Of a DNA stretch of 64,000 bases, positions 1-11,531 are shown in pieces. Positions within the stretch are counted from its first letter, which is position 1. The number at the start of each line of letters is the position of its first letter. This DNA comes from Crocodylus rhombifer (Eukaryota; Chordata; Crocodylia; Crocodylidae). The stretch lies in contig JAVSML010025215.1 of NCBI GenBank assembly GCA_038503035.1, positions 633,149 through 697,148 on the forward strand, written 5' to 3'. The translations under genes and the position numbers were made by a program. The notes beneath the pieces were generated by a model, which searched no databases, was not told the DNA's origin, and saw only the letters and a list, made by a program, of their open reading frames with translations.

Positions 1-3000
1 TATAGAGGAAAAAGGGATCTGCTCAAAATTCTGACACCCCTCTCACAGCACCCCTTCCTGCCTACCCATCCCATCTGATTGAGAATAGGGCACACCTTTG
101 GGTGAACCCAGGTTACACTTTTCCAACAACTTATGAACAGCTTTGTGTTGCAGTCACTTTCCCTGGATGTAGGCTTGCTTAAGTGCTGAATGCTTTTGGA
201 ATCTGTGCAGTTAATGGAAAGCTTTGGAGCTTTCCAGCAACATAGTAGCCACAGTTTTGGCACTTAGGTTTTCATGTAAAAGACAACTTATAGTTGTATT
301 GGTGCTTTGGTGATGGAGAAGAGGCACTCTACATCCTTTTCCATCACCATTTTTTTCCAGAATACCTATAAACACAGCACACACTTAGGTAATTAGCTAG
401 TGAACAGCATTACATTTTAGAGTGAAATTCTGGCCCCTTTGAAACCAGCCTAGTATTGATCAGAACTCGTCCTTCATTCATCCCAAACAGGAAAGGTGAA
501 TGAAACTGAATGAGAAGAGCTGTCTGAGAGCTTCAGATAGTTTCAATGTTTCAACTGAATATTTGGTTGCTGAAACAGTGTGTTACCTTAGTCATGATAT
601 TACTAAGTTTAGTTTGTTGTTGTCCACTTTAGTTCAGTGAACTAGCTGCCTGTTTGTGGGTCCTTGCTAATCAAATCATCTCAAACCATGTGGCAATTCT
701 GTCCAGGAGACTGTCTGCAGTATTCTAAGTCGTCCTTGTATTTCAGTGGGAATGTCATCTTGAAATCCAAGGTCTAAAAATGTCCTCAAGATTCCTCTGA
801 TCTCCTGGACTCCTGGGATCCCATAATGTATCCTTTCATCAGGCTGACTCCCAGATATTCAGTAACTAGATCCTCAGCTGCTACACATTGCTCACTCATC
901 CAGCACCCTCCCTCCCTCTGCTCCCTCTCTCTTTTGCTCTCTCTCTTTCCCTCTTTCTCACTTTTTTTTTTATAGCAACAGGCAGACAAATGGATGTTCT
1001 TGTTCAGCCTTAAGATAGCACGTGGACATTTCATGACATACTACTGAGCCAGCTCTCATACTCCACCACACAAAATCTCAACACTTCCCCCCTTGCCCAT
1101 AAAAACTAGGTTTTGGGGTTTTTTGAAGTGTTATAAAAATATAAGGTAATCCTGGTTGTATCCCATATTTGGGATGTAAAAAGAATAAAGAAATATTTTA
1201 CAGATGGGAAGACTGTTTTCCCCTCCAGAAACCTTATAATGGGAAAATCCTGGCCACCTGATCCTTACTATACACAAGGGCTGTTGACTGTAAGGTAACA
1301 GAGCTCGTATAAGACAAACTGGGTTTGACTCCAAGTGAATATAGTTTGAATTAATATAGCTTGAAACAGAGCTAGCCTCACTTACCCCGTCTGAAGCCAT
1401 GAAGAGATGGTAATGTTCACAGAGCAGTTTGAATGAAGAACTCATTCAACCTGAACAGAGTAGAGTAACTTCCTTCTTGAGCTGCTGCAGTGGTATGTTG
1501 ATTTGCATCTACAATGCTTTCTGGATATGGTAGATTGCCCATAAAGGAACAGCCAAACTGACTTCAGGCTTTAGGTGAAACAGACAGTCTGTTTTCCACA
1601 TTTTTTTCTTGTCTTAATACATCAAGTGAGAGAGAAAAATCTCATGGAAGCCAGCTCTGATTTTTTCTCATCCTTCCCCCTACATGTTTCTCTAATCTAT
1701 CCTCTGCAATCTTAGATTTTTCCAGTGATGCACACATGCAGTGCTCCCTCAGATGCATGTCAGGTACAAAATCTATCACTTCTATCCTGATAAGCATTAA
1801 AAAGAGACACCCTGGATAATGTAATTAAAACTCAAGCATGGCCCATGGAGTAAATTCCTTTTTTTTTTTTTATAACAGGCAAACCCAAATCTGATTCTGA
1901 GATTACCCTGCTCTCTGATCAGGTCATTTTCCACTCCACTTTTACACTAATGCTCTGGGGTTCGGTCCTCATCTCTTTCAGCTCCAAAGTGCAGCTGAAG
2001 AGGTAGGGGAGCACAGCTAGTTTCAAACCATCAACCCCAGGGCTGTGAAGGGTGATCCAATCCTCATGGGTAAATTGTAATGGCTTGAAATAGCCTGTTA
2101 AAGTTGAGTGAGAGGATTAAGATGGGGAATACTCTGGAATAGCTTCTCTTTCTTTGTGCAACTGCACTGAGCTTCAAGGCAAGTAGTAACACTGCTTCAG
2201 GCAGCTGTGCTTCCAGTTGTAAAGCTTCTTTTAGCTTATTTTCCCAGGAGCTGACTTCCATGCATGCAAAGAGGACAATGTCTAGGACAGGGTGTAGGTA
2301 GAATAAGGAGAGGCAAAGGCTGCCTTGGCTTCTATCACAAATTTTCTGACTTCTTTGCAGATTGTGACCCAGCAGCCTTATGCTTAAGACATGTTTCCAA
2401 GTTGTGCCACAGAGTTTGAGGAGTTCTGATCTTGTGGGTGCATCAAAAGACTGCAGCAAGAAACTTAGGGACTATTCTTGTCTCTGACATTGACTCACCA
2501 CATCAGCTAAAGAAAGTTGCTTCTCTCAGAAATAAGTTGTTTGGTTAAAGAGGAAAACAGCACTTTTTGTATATGTGGATTTCTTCAGATGTGAAGTCAC
2601 TATGCAAAATGGAATTTATAGCTGTTATGGTTATGATTCATTTCTGAATAAAATCCAGGTTAAAATATCCCAGGCTGGTTGTATACTCTTAGGGAACACA
2701 TAATATGTATATCATTTGCATCTTCAGAATTAGTTATTATTACGATGATTCTATGTAAAATAGTTCATTAACCTTCTGTTTTACATAAACTTTTACTTTA
2801 AATAATTAAAAATTAAGCTCAATGACCCATCCGCTAATAAAATTCACCTTCCATCTGCTCAGAAATGTAGGCAAAAATAGGGAGCTAAGTCATCCAAGAA
2901 TAACTGATCCAAACAATAATGACAAACATGGCTTTGAAAATAGATTTGGCGGTACCTTGGGAACAAGAATTATATCAAATTGATTTTGTTGTACTAGGAA

Positions 3001-3321
3001 AAACTAAGTAATAACAAGCTTCTGAGGCAAGCTTGTCTTTAACTTCTTCCTCCTCTTTAATACAAGCACCTTGTATATCTCTATTGCTATATAAGTTCCT
3101 ATATATCTCAGGGAAGATCAGGTGCTGGGGGGGCACTTGGTATCCCTCTACAGTTACACAGGCCCAGATCCTTAAAGGTCCCATTCATTTCAGTCAGAGT
3201 TCCTTATGCACCTTGCATATCTTCAAGGATTTGAATCATAGTGTGTACCGTTTTGAAATATGTGATTATGAGGCAAGTAAATCTTTAATATTGGTTTGCC
3301 ATATACATATACAAGAGAGAC
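1..3321. other. Non-coding AT-rich stretch, no gene recognised
   Basis: I see no convincing gene here. Open frames are short and show no recognisable domain. A CT-rich low-complexity tract lies at about 899-960, followed by a T run, and another T run lies near 1860. The ORFs around 786-1034 and 1131-1445 partly read through this low-complexity sequence and are probably chance. Confidence 0.6.
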
Positions 3322-4121
3322 AAGGGGTATGTGAAGCTTCAGTCCCTGATTCGATTTGGAGGAAATTCGGCCCAATTTGGTGGCCAAATCTCTGAATCCA
3401 AATCGAATCAGAGGAACCTTTAAGCTCTCCAAATCCATTTGGAACCCTTCGAATGGATTTGGAAAGATTCGGACAGATTTAGCGATTTGGACGTAAATAC
3501 AGCTTTAAATGTTTTTCCTACATACCTATAGGTAGCAGGGGCTCTGAATGCTGTGGTATTAGGGCAGATGCAGCATCCCACAGAAGCATGGGGTGCTCCC
3601 CAGTGCACTTGGCAGCAGACCTGGAAGTGGATCAGAAGCACTTCCAGTCCACTTCCGAGTCTGTCGGGGAGCGCGCAGGGCACCCCCCCATGTCCCCCTG
3701 GCTCAGCAGTTGGTGCTTCTTTGGTCTGGGGGGGCACTTGGGGTCCCTCTACAGCCAATCGCCAAGCCAGGGGGGATGGGGGGCACCCCAGCACACTCCC
3801 TGGCAGAACCGAAAGTGGACCAGAAGTACTGCCAAGCACACTGGAGAGTTCCTCATGCTCCTGTAGTATGGTCCATCCACCTCAGCACTGCAGTGATTGT
3901 GAGTCATGCTGCTACCTCAAGGTATGTAAAAAAAAAACTTTAAAGCTATGCCTGCGACCGAATCACTTATTCAGTGAATCAGCATCGACTCTTCAGATTC
4001 GGATTCAGCCGAATTGAATCAGGGACAGTGATCTGAATCAACAGATCAAATCACTGGCCCTGATTCGGGCTGAATCCAAATCCAAATCTGAATTGAAAGG
4101 GGCCTGCTTTGCACAGCCCTA
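3322..4121. mobile_element. Non-autonomous hAT-like DNA transposon (MITE), 800 bp
   Basis: The ends form an imperfect inverted repeat: the left end reads AAGGGGTATGTGAAGC and the right end, reverse-complemented, reads TAGGGCTGTGCAAAGC. The flanks form a candidate 8-bp target duplication with one mismatch (AGAGAGAC at 3314-3321, ACAGAGAC at 4122-4129), the length typical of hAT transposases. The outer arms are rich in GATTC/GAATC motifs, and the core (about 3590-3860) is GC-rich with self-complementary pieces. No transposase ORF is present. The overlapping ORFs inside (3553-4017 and others) are proline/serine-rich by composition and I regard them as spurious. The superfamily is inferred from end structure only. 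Confidence 0.7.
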
Positions 4122-5422
4122 ACAGAGACCATGCTGAAGTATGTTCTCAAGATGTACTGAAGAGAGAGCCTGACTACTTTGCATGTAAGGAATAATTTCC
4201 TATTCCAGCTGAAGTCAACAAAAAGTTCATTGTACAAGGCATGGAACAACATGAGTGAGAGTGTCAAAATGTGATTCCTAACTTTGTAGGTGCTTTTTCT
4301 TTACCTTTAGTTCCCACTATTTTTGTAAATCCCTGTGACTTCTGATAAGTTGAGTCCAACTTTAAAGAGTAAAACCATTGTTATTATTTCATTGGAAAGT
4401 AAGTTTTAATGAAAAGCAGCAGTGTCACTCAAACAGAACCTTTGATTCATAGAAATCACATGAGTGAACAGATATAGTGCATAAGGACTAAGCAAGTTGG
4501 ACTGACACCTTTCAAGGGCTGCTGTGAAAATCACAACCCATTAAGTTAATGGCAAAACTTCTAGTCCAGAATATGGGGCCTATTGTACTCTTTGCAAGCA
4601 TATTTAGAAATGAGCTAAAATTAGGGTTTTTTATAAGCTTATCTCTAAATTTACCCTGCACTCTTCAGATGAGTTTGGAAAAACACATAGGTAGCTACGA
4701 CAGTGGTTGTAATAAAAAGATTTGCTAAATTAACATATTTGAGTATATATGCAAATAAGGCTTATGAAGGGCTGTTTCTTGCCTCAGCAAAGATACCTGG
4801 AGAAACACTGGGACTGAAAGGTTTCCTGCAATAAAACCAGAAATAATGTGGTCCTTGTAATTTGTTCCTGAAACCTGGAAGGTAGAGGCAAATGAGTACT
4901 TTTCACTCCACAAACATTTGGTGCTTCACCTCCAGATGGTTTGTGCTGAGGATACTAATTCTCTAGTAAGTGGATTGAAACTGCAAGGTAATTTCATATG
5001 AGCAGCAGCTATAAAGTGCATTTTTATTCATAAGACTTAGACTAGATGTCAGTTGGGGTGACCACTAACAAAAGCAGACCTTACTCCAATAAAATAAGAG
5101 AGAACTTCTTTCAAGTCTGTCTCTCAAGCTCACATAGACATTTTCCTTCCAGTTCACAACAGAATTCAAAGGATAGTTCTTTGGTGGTGAGCACAGTTGT
5201 AGCATCTTTGATAAATGAGTAATTTCTTGTCCATGAAAGCAGAATTTTATGGCCATGCAGATGGTTTGTCCACATTATTCATGCCATTCAACCTCCTGAT
5301 TGTTTTACCTGATGGCATTTCTATTTTGGAGAATTAAAGTGAAGAGGAACACATTGTGTAAGTGTTAACTAGATGAACGTGTACATCTTGGGCTATTACG
5401 TGGAAAATATTAATAAGATCAC
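4122..5422. other. Non-coding AT-rich stretch, nothing recognised
   Basis: No repeat family, RNA gene or coding exon is recognisable. ORFs are below 75 codons and have no domain signature. Confidence 0.5.
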
Positions 5423-5750
5423 TGTAACAGGATAACCTGTACCTTTAAGGGAGGCAGACAGGCCTAGGGTAGGAGGTGATTAGCGGATAGTTAAAAAGCC
5501 CAAGGGAAGAAAGAGCAAGGAGCTTGAGCTGTGAAGAAGTAGTTTGCTGGCTGAAAGTAGACTGAAACCCAAAAGAGCTTGCCTCAAAGAAGGGCTACAT
5601 CTAAAGGGTCCCACCTATCACTTGGGAAAAGCTTAAAAAAATTGTTTACTCAGTTATTTGTTTTGTTTCACCCAGGATTATTGTTTTCCCATTGTGAGAT
5701 GGTCCTCATAGAGCCAAAGGAGTAAAGCCAAACAGCAAGGCTGCAGGTAC
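5423..5750 (+). repeat. LTR fragment, 5' end recognisable
   Basis: The sequence begins TGTAACAGG and continues with a CCTTTAAGGGAGG-like block. The same kind of start is seen in the nested LTR at 11532, with TGTTAC and CCCTTTAAG in corresponding places. A TTAAAAAG box near 5490 could be a TATA element. I cannot find a matching 3' end or target duplication, so the right boundary is approximate and the copy is probably truncated. No internal retroviral or retrotransposon ORF accompanies it. Confidence 0.4.
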
Positions 5751-5834
5751 TTAAGCCCACTCCCCACTCATGAACTATTGTTTTGGATATCTGAAGAATG
5801 CTTAAGGGGCAATGAAGAAAAAAATCTAAAAAAG

Positions 5835-6536
5835 ACAGAAAATGGTCCATCTGCATCTTGAATAGTGTATGAAGTTCTGGTTTCCCCATCTCCAAAACAA
5901 AAAGTAGAACTAAATAAGGTACAGAGAAAGGCAACAAGGTTGATTTGGGATATGGTGAGGTTTCCACACAACAAGAGATTAAATAGGCTAGAACTTTTCA
6001 TCTTAGAGAGAAGACAAATGCTGGATGGGGGTGGTGGGGGGAAGAGAGAGACAGCAAGCGAGGGAGCGAGCAAGCGTTGTGGGGATATGATAGAGTGCTA
6101 CAAAATAATAAGTGGCATGAAGAAAGTAAATAGGGATTTACTATTCTCTCTCTCAATATTAGAACAAAAGACATAATAATATTAGGTAGTATATTTAAGA
6201 GTAGACAAAAACGTTATTTTTCATATAACGTGATTAATTGTGGGACTTGGTCCCCTAAGATGTTGTAGAAATTGGAAATTTAACCAGGTTCAAAGGAGGA
6301 TGGACAAATTCAGGCCCATCATTAAGTATTAAACATTATGGCTAGGGGCTTCAGTCTCTAGATTAGGACTCCCTAGGCCTCTTAATGCTGGAAGTTGTAA
6401 GGTAAGAGGGGCAGGGGACAGACAGATAATACGGCTTCAATAAACACTCTGCCCCAGAGCATCATGTCTCTCTGAGATATAGAATACTGAGTTAAATGGT
6501 CCCTTGGTCTGACACAGTATAGCATTTCTTACATGC
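5835..6536 (+). pseudogene. Old CR1-type LINE 3' fragment
   Basis: This is the decayed end of a CR1-clade reverse transcriptase gene. Around 5865-6000 the translation aligns by eye with the C-terminal part of CR1 ORF2: a YEVLVSPSPKQKVELNKVQR segment corresponds to the well-preserved region at about 9290-9350. A purine-rich insertion (about 6020-6075) interrupts the frame. The 3' end (about 6500-6536) carries the GGTCTGACACAGTATAGCA block known from ancient CR1/L2-type LINE tails. Many in-frame breaks show great age compared with the copy at 8 kb. Confidence 0.7.
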
Positions 6537-6559
6537 GTATTCATCTTTCCCCCACTCCT

Positions 6560-6695
6560 TCCTCCTTTTTTGTCATATCCAGTTGTGTCTTGTCTGAAAT
6601 CAGATTGTAAGCTTTTTAGGGTTGGAACTATTTCGTACTTTGTGTTTGTAACATTGTGCCGCAGTTCTGAGGCCTAGTGGTCAATAATATAAATA
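6560..6695 (+). repeat. Probable old LINE tail (CR1/L2-like)
   Basis: A GATTGTAAGCTTTTTAGGG block is followed by a TTTGTGTTTGTAACATTGTGCC-like stretch and a CCTAGTGGTCAATAATA end. This order is familiar from the 3' ends of ancient vertebrate LINE copies. The identification is from memory of the motif and the family is not certain. The rest of 6700-7510 holds nothing I can name. Confidence 0.4.
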
Positions 6696-7512
6696 TGTAA
6701 GTGATACTAATTTGATTCTCTTCCAAGGCCTGGCAATTGCATGTATTGTATTGCATGTGAAAACATTTGGAAAATCAGGAACACTTATTTTCCAGATGAC
6801 TAGAGCTTCTGTAGAGACTGGATACCTATTATAGGATCCTGAAGTAGTTATTCTACCACTGTTGAGACAATGTACATACCTAGATCAGTTTCATTCCAAA
6901 CACAGCAGAGTGCCACTCTTGAAGGAAATTAACTACATTTGCCCTCTGATAGCCTGTGTCATATTATAATAATAAAGAAAAGGCTGCAATCTGCTATTTT
7001 GTTTAATGGGAAAGGCATAGCAAGTCAGCTGGGCATGGGGGCAGTTGCAATGAATGGAAGTAGTTGCAACTTCCACCTATCACTGTGCTACCGGGGTGAT
7101 TTTATGGCTTTCATGTCTTCCCCCCATCAAAGTTGGCATCTGGGGCTGCTGCTCCAGTTGCTCCATCCTAATCTTGCTACTGTAAAAAGGATATATTGGA
7201 AGTGACACTTCTATGTTCCTGCACAAGGCATGAGAATCAATGGCAGCACACCTATGCTGATTCTTTTGGTCCTTTCAAAGGATGCCTAATTCTCAAAGAA
7301 TAAGGTTACTAATGCTTATTCAAAGTAACTGGAATTTTCCAGTCTATTGAATATACTTTATAGAAGCTTCAAGACATGCACTGTTATCATTGTCTTCCAA
7401 GACATCCTGCTAATGTCTATGTATCATGGTTATTATCTTAGTGGGTCAGAATTTTGATGAAGAAGAATGTGCCTTAAACTGCCAATTAATTTCTTGTTAT
7501 CATACTGAAACA

Positions 7513-7655
7513 CTGAGGGCACATCTACATGTGCCTCCCATGGTGCAGTTGTTACTGCACAGTCATTTAGTATTTGCTTTAGGAAGTACTAAATGATGGC
7601 GCAGAAACAGCACATTGCTATGGCAACCTAGAATTATGTGTAGATGTGCCCAAAG
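7513..7655. mobile_element. Short palindromic MITE, about 143 bp
   Basis: The left end GGGCACATCTACATGT and the right end ATGTGTAGATGTGCCC are near-perfect inverted repeats. The middle carries its own stem (CATTTAGTA...TACTAAATG), so the whole unit can fold back. I see no clear target duplication. The ends resemble those of the elements at 28.2 kb (GGTGTRTCTACA) and 60.6 kb (GTGTGTAGA), so several related small families may be present. Confidence 0.65.
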
Positions 7656-7669
7656 AGAGGTACTGAGGT

Positions 7670-8040
7670 AAGTCTGAAGTCAGGCAGAAGGCAGGGCAGA
7701 AATAACACCTTTAGAGGTTTACTGATTCAGAAAGGCATAAGCTTTCATAGGCAACAGCCTACTTCTTTGGGTGTTATATTGGAACACAGTTTAAGATATA
7801 ACAAAGGAAATACCTGGAGGTTTTAATGGTCTGACAATAATTAGTATCAGTTTTGAATTTGTTGAAATAACCAAGAGGAAACATTTTTTGCATTTAAGGA
7901 AGTGTAGAGGCCAAATGGGTTCCCAGTTTAGGCATGATTGAGACAGGACCCTCATAAATAATAAAGAAATAACATGCTCTTCCAGGGCAGGTAAATCTCT
8001 TTTTGGGAGCAATGATGCCTTCAGTAGGAAAGTTTAATGA
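7670..8040. repeat. Repeat shared with 44587-45030, possibly a Penelope-like 3' region
   Basis: The block GGCAGAAGGCAGGGCAG, CACCTTTAGA, ACTGATT, GGCATAAGCTTTCATAGG, TGGTCTGAC recurs with the same order and spacing at 44587-44700, so this is a dispersed repeat. A tail with the AAGCTTTCGTGGG motif is, from memory, common in reptile Penelope-like elements, but no reverse transcriptase or GIY-YIG domain is visible here to prove that. Confidence 0.4.
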
Positions 8041-8043
8041 TGA

Positions 8044-9708
8044 AGGGCATAATGCAGACCACAACTTGATCAACTGACAACTGACGCCCAGGAAAAAGCC
8101 AACCTATTAAACAGGTACTTTGCGTCAGTCTTTCATCAGTCACACGGGATGCCCATGCCTGCTATGGGACAGGGAAATCTGGGTGAGGGGGATCCCCTAC
8201 CTTCCATCAGTGCTGACCTCGTGAAGGAACACCTTGAGAAGCTGGATACCTTCAAGTCAGCTGGCCCTGACAATCTGCACCCCAAGGTACTCAAGGAGCT
8301 GGCGAGCGTCATAGCCCAGCCCCTGGCACGGATCTTTGAAAACTCCTGGCGCTCTGGAGTAGTGCCTGAAGACTGGAAGAAGGCCAATGTGGTGCCGATC
8401 TTCAAGAAAGGGAGGAGAGTGGATCCGGCTAACTACAGGCCCATTAGCCTGACTTCTATCCTGGGGAAGATCTTGGAAAAGTTTATTAAGAAGGCCATCC
8501 CTGAGGGACTGGCCCAGGCTAACATTCTAAGGGACAGCCAGCATGGGTTTGTTGCGGGTAGGTCTTGTTTGACCAATCTCATTTCCTTCTATGACCAGGT
8601 GACCTATCACCTGGACAAGGGAGAAGAGGTTGATGTCATATATCTTGACTTCAAAAAAGCTTTTGATCTGGTATCCCATGATCACCTCTTGGCCAAACTG
8701 CCCAGTTGTGGCCTTGGCTCCACCACGATCCGCTGGCTGGGAAATCGGCTTCGTGGTCGGACCCAGAGGGTTGTGATTGATGGCAGTCACTCATCGTGGT
8801 GCCCTGTGACCAGTGGGGTCCCTCAAGGCTCTGTCCTTGGACCCATACTGTTCAACATCTTCATTAACAATGTGGACACTGGAGTCAGGAGTGGACTGGC
8901 CAAGTTCGCCAATGACACCAAACTTTGGGGCAAAGCATCCATGCCAGAAGATAGGCGGGTGATCCAGGCTGACCTGGACAAGCTCAGCAAATGGGCAGAC
9001 GAGAACCTCATGGTGTTTAACACCGATAAATACAAGGTTCTCCACCTTGGGAGGAAAAACCTGCAGCACCCTTATAGGCTCGGCAGTGCTACGTTGGCTA
9101 GCACTACAGAAGAAAGAGACTTGGGGGTCATCATTGACCACAAGATGAACATGAGCCTGCAATGCGATGCTGCGGCTAGTAAAGCAACCAAAATGCTGAC
9201 GTGCATCCATAGATGCTTCTCGAGCAAATCCCGGGACGTCATTCTCCCCTTGTACTCGGCCTTGGTGAGGCCGCAGCTGGAGTACTGCGTCCAGTTTTGG
9301 GCTCCACAATTCAAAAAGGATGTGGAGAAGCTTGAGAGAGTCCAGAGGAGAGCCATGCGCATGATCAGAGGTCAGGAAAACAGATCTTACGATGACAGGC
9401 TGAGAGCCATGGGACTCTTTAGCCTGGAAAAGCGCAGGCTCAGGGGTGATCTGATGGCCACCTATAAGTTTATCAGGGGTGACCACCAGGATCTGGGGGA
9501 ACGTCTGTTCACCAGAGCGCCCCATGGGATGACGAGGTCGAACGGTCACAAACTCCTGCAAGACTGCTTCAGGCTGGACATAAGGAAGAATTTCTTTACT
9601 GTCCGAGCCCCCAAGGTCTGGAACAGTCTGCCAGCGGAGGTGGTTCAAGCACCTACATTGAACACCTTCAAGAGTAGATTGGAAGCTTATCTTGCTGGGA
9701 TCCTATGA
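8044..9708 (+). CDS. CR1 ORF2 fragment: reverse transcriptase, unbroken frame but altered active site
   Basis: This frame encodes the reverse transcriptase that copies LINE RNA at the nicked target. It is open from 8044 with no stop or frameshift; the first ATG is at 8149, but the native start lies upstream and is lost. Visible RT blocks include NYRPISLTSILGKILEK (about 8431-8481), LDFKKAFDLVSHD (about 8644-8685), GVPQGSVLGPILFNIFIN (about 8815-8870) and the catalytic FxDD block at about 8905-8916. The last reads FAND, so the first of the paired aspartates is asparagine (codon 8911-8913). The C-terminal CR1 region (LEYCVQFWAP, RVQRRA, RLDIRKNFF) follows. GCC GAT to GCC AAT is a CpG transition, so decay explains it simply. 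The upstream endonuclease is absent, so the copy cannot move alone. ORF integrity suggests a recent insertion. Confidence 0.9.
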
Positions 9709-9802
9709 ACCCAGCTGACTTCTTGCCCTTTGGGCAGGGGGCTGGACTCGATGATCTCCTGAGGTCCCTTCCAGCCCTAATGTCTATGAAATCTATGAAA
9801 TC
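8044..9802 (+). mobile_element. 5'-truncated young CR1 LINE
   Basis: This is the 3' part of a CR1-clade non-LTR retrotransposon. It starts inside ORF2 just before the reverse-transcriptase domain and runs to a 3' tail made of the short repeat TCTATGAAATC (about 9778-9802), the kind of octamer-like end typical of CR1. Truncation at the 5' end is the usual result of incomplete target-primed reverse transcription. The same subfamily recurs on the minus strand at 61455-63148. The exact left boundary is uncertain; homology is clear from about 8089. Confidence 0.93.
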
Positions 9803-9885
9803 TGATCTACATCACAACCATTTGCAATTTTTTTCTAGACACAGTAGAAACTGTCAGTGAAAATAAGCTCTATGAGAAGATGGGT

Positions 9886-10154
9886 TGTATAATGTTTACT
9901 CTGTCATTGGGTTCCAGGTATGGAGTACTCACTGAGACCTCCATACCCTTTGGGGTTCTGTCCTCGAGTCACCATTCAGCAGAGACTGGTGGGGTGGTAA
10001 ACAGCTTTATCTTTATTAGGAACAGGATTCAGCAACTCGCATGTTCACAGCTTGCAGGGAAAACTACAACTATCCAGCACCACAAACTACACCCACAGGG
10101 TATCAGGGGGTCATCCCACTGCTGGCCCCTTAATGGTACATTCCATATGCCACA
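9886..10154 (-). repeat. 3' LTR of the Gypsy element
   Basis: About 270 bp, matching 17071-17348 over its whole length; shared blocks include GTCACCATTCAGCAGAG and AACTACAACTA. On the minus strand it starts TGTGGCATATGG and ends CATTATACA, so the TG...CA ends are kept. An AATAAA poly(A) signal (minus strand) lies at 10012-10017. It lacks the short GAGAGACTGG segment present in the other LTR, one of several indels separating the pair. Confidence 0.9.
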
Positions 10155-10166
10155 TCCCCCTTCTTT
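10155..10166 (-). other. Polypurine tract (plus-strand primer)
   Basis: Immediately next to the 3' LTR, the minus strand reads AAAGAAGGGGGA followed by TGTGG. A purine run abutting the 3' LTR is the primer site for second-strand DNA synthesis in LTR retrotransposons. Its position fixes the LTR edge at 10154. Confidence 0.8.
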
Positions 10167-10327
10167 ACTCTGGGAGCTCCCTCTTAAATAGTTGGATGTT
10201 CAGCAGGTGCTACTTTAACACGGAACATTTCAGGATTGTGGAGTCAGAGGTTGCTAGCACTTGGCTCACTGGTGGAGTCTAGCCTTTACCACTATCCCAT
10301 TATAGTCCTTGTACTTCACAGGCAATC

Positions 10328-11526
10328 TCACCACATGTCCACTCTTAGTTTGCGTGATGTCATCAAGTTCCTCTGTGGGTACTGGTGGATTCTCTGGAAT
10401 ATGATGACACTCTTGCTCAGGTGGTCTGGTTGTTCTTCTGAAATTTGTTCTGCTGCCATTTCTTGAGGTACATTGACATGTTTTTTTGGTACTGACAAGT
10501 AATTCTTTCTTAGGTGTCTTCTGTACCTCCTGTAGACATTACTGCTGGGGGTTTCTACTACATAGGAGCACGGTTCATCCCTTTTTGCCGTGATGGGCGC
10601 TGGTGTCCAACCTGTACTTGTTTGCATTCTTACTTTCTCCCCCTCTAACAGAGGTGGGAAGAATGCAGCTGTGCAGTCATGGTGCTCCTTTTGGCATCTT
10701 TGAAGGTTCTGCAACTTGTGGGAGCCATTCAACAGTAGTCTAGGAGTTAGCACCACCATGGTAGCAGGGAGGGTACTGTGCAAAAGTCTCCCCGTCAGAA
10801 GATGCATTGGAGCACACTCAAGACAAGGTGCACAATGAGTGTGTTCCTTGGATTGAGTAAAGCCAGATATAGATCAAAGCTATCCTGGAAAGTCTTCTTA
10901 AACATTGATTTGATGGCCTGAACTGTGTGTTCAGCCTGACCAATGGATTGTGGGTAACCTGAGCTAGAATGGGTGATGGTGACACCCCAGTGAGTTGCAA
11001 ATTGTTTAATTGTGTGACTTGCAAATGGCACGTGATCACAGACAATTTCTTTAGGTATGCCATGGTGAGCAAATACAGACTTCATTTTGGCTACTACCAT
11101 GCCAGTTGTTTTGTCTGGCAGTTGCAAAACTTTACAGTACTTGGAGTAATAGTCAACTATGATCAAATAAGACTGTCCCCATAGGTCAAAAATGTCCACT
11201 GCCAGTTTTAGCCAAGGCAGGTCTGGGATCTCACGTGAGATCATGGGCTCTTTCTGATTACTGGGTTGGAGCTCCTGACAAGGTGCACAATTTGCCATAC
11301 ATTGTTCAATACATTCAATACATTCATTTTAGGCCAATACATGATTTGTTGAGCTCATGCTTTTGACCTTTGTATGCCTTGATAGGGCGAGTGAAGCAAT
11401 GTCAGCATGTTGGTCCTCACACCACCTGGAATGATTATTTTTTGCCCAATAATAAGCAAATCATCCTGAATCTGGATCTGGTTTCTGAGAGGCCAGTAGG
11501 GCTTTGACTTGTTTTTGCCTGCTCAG
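10328..11526 (-). pseudogene. Gypsy integrase (decayed)
   Basis: Integrase inserts the DNA copy into the host genome. On the minus strand, from about 11526, there is an N-terminal zinc-binding remnant ending in a CAPCQ segment, then the DDE core. The first Asp lies in AVDIF (about 11191-11203), the second in VCDHVPF (about 11025-11042) and the Glu in GQAEHTVQ (about 10918-10940). The frame then shifts near 10800, and the C-terminal segment (10807-10328) carries a GEKVRMQTSTGW...SYVVET...RRHLRK pattern, as in Gypsy integrase C-terminal domains. The region before 11298 is cut off from RNase H by the nested LTR at 11532-12506. The catalytic triad survives, but the ORF is broken at least twice. 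Confidence 0.85.
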
Positions 11527-11531
11527 CCATC

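Noticed and set aside
8791..9648. 285-codon minus-strand frame opposite the CR1 RT
   Set aside because: Shadow of the CR1 ORF on the other strand; the same antisense pattern recurs at 62000-62455 for the other copy.
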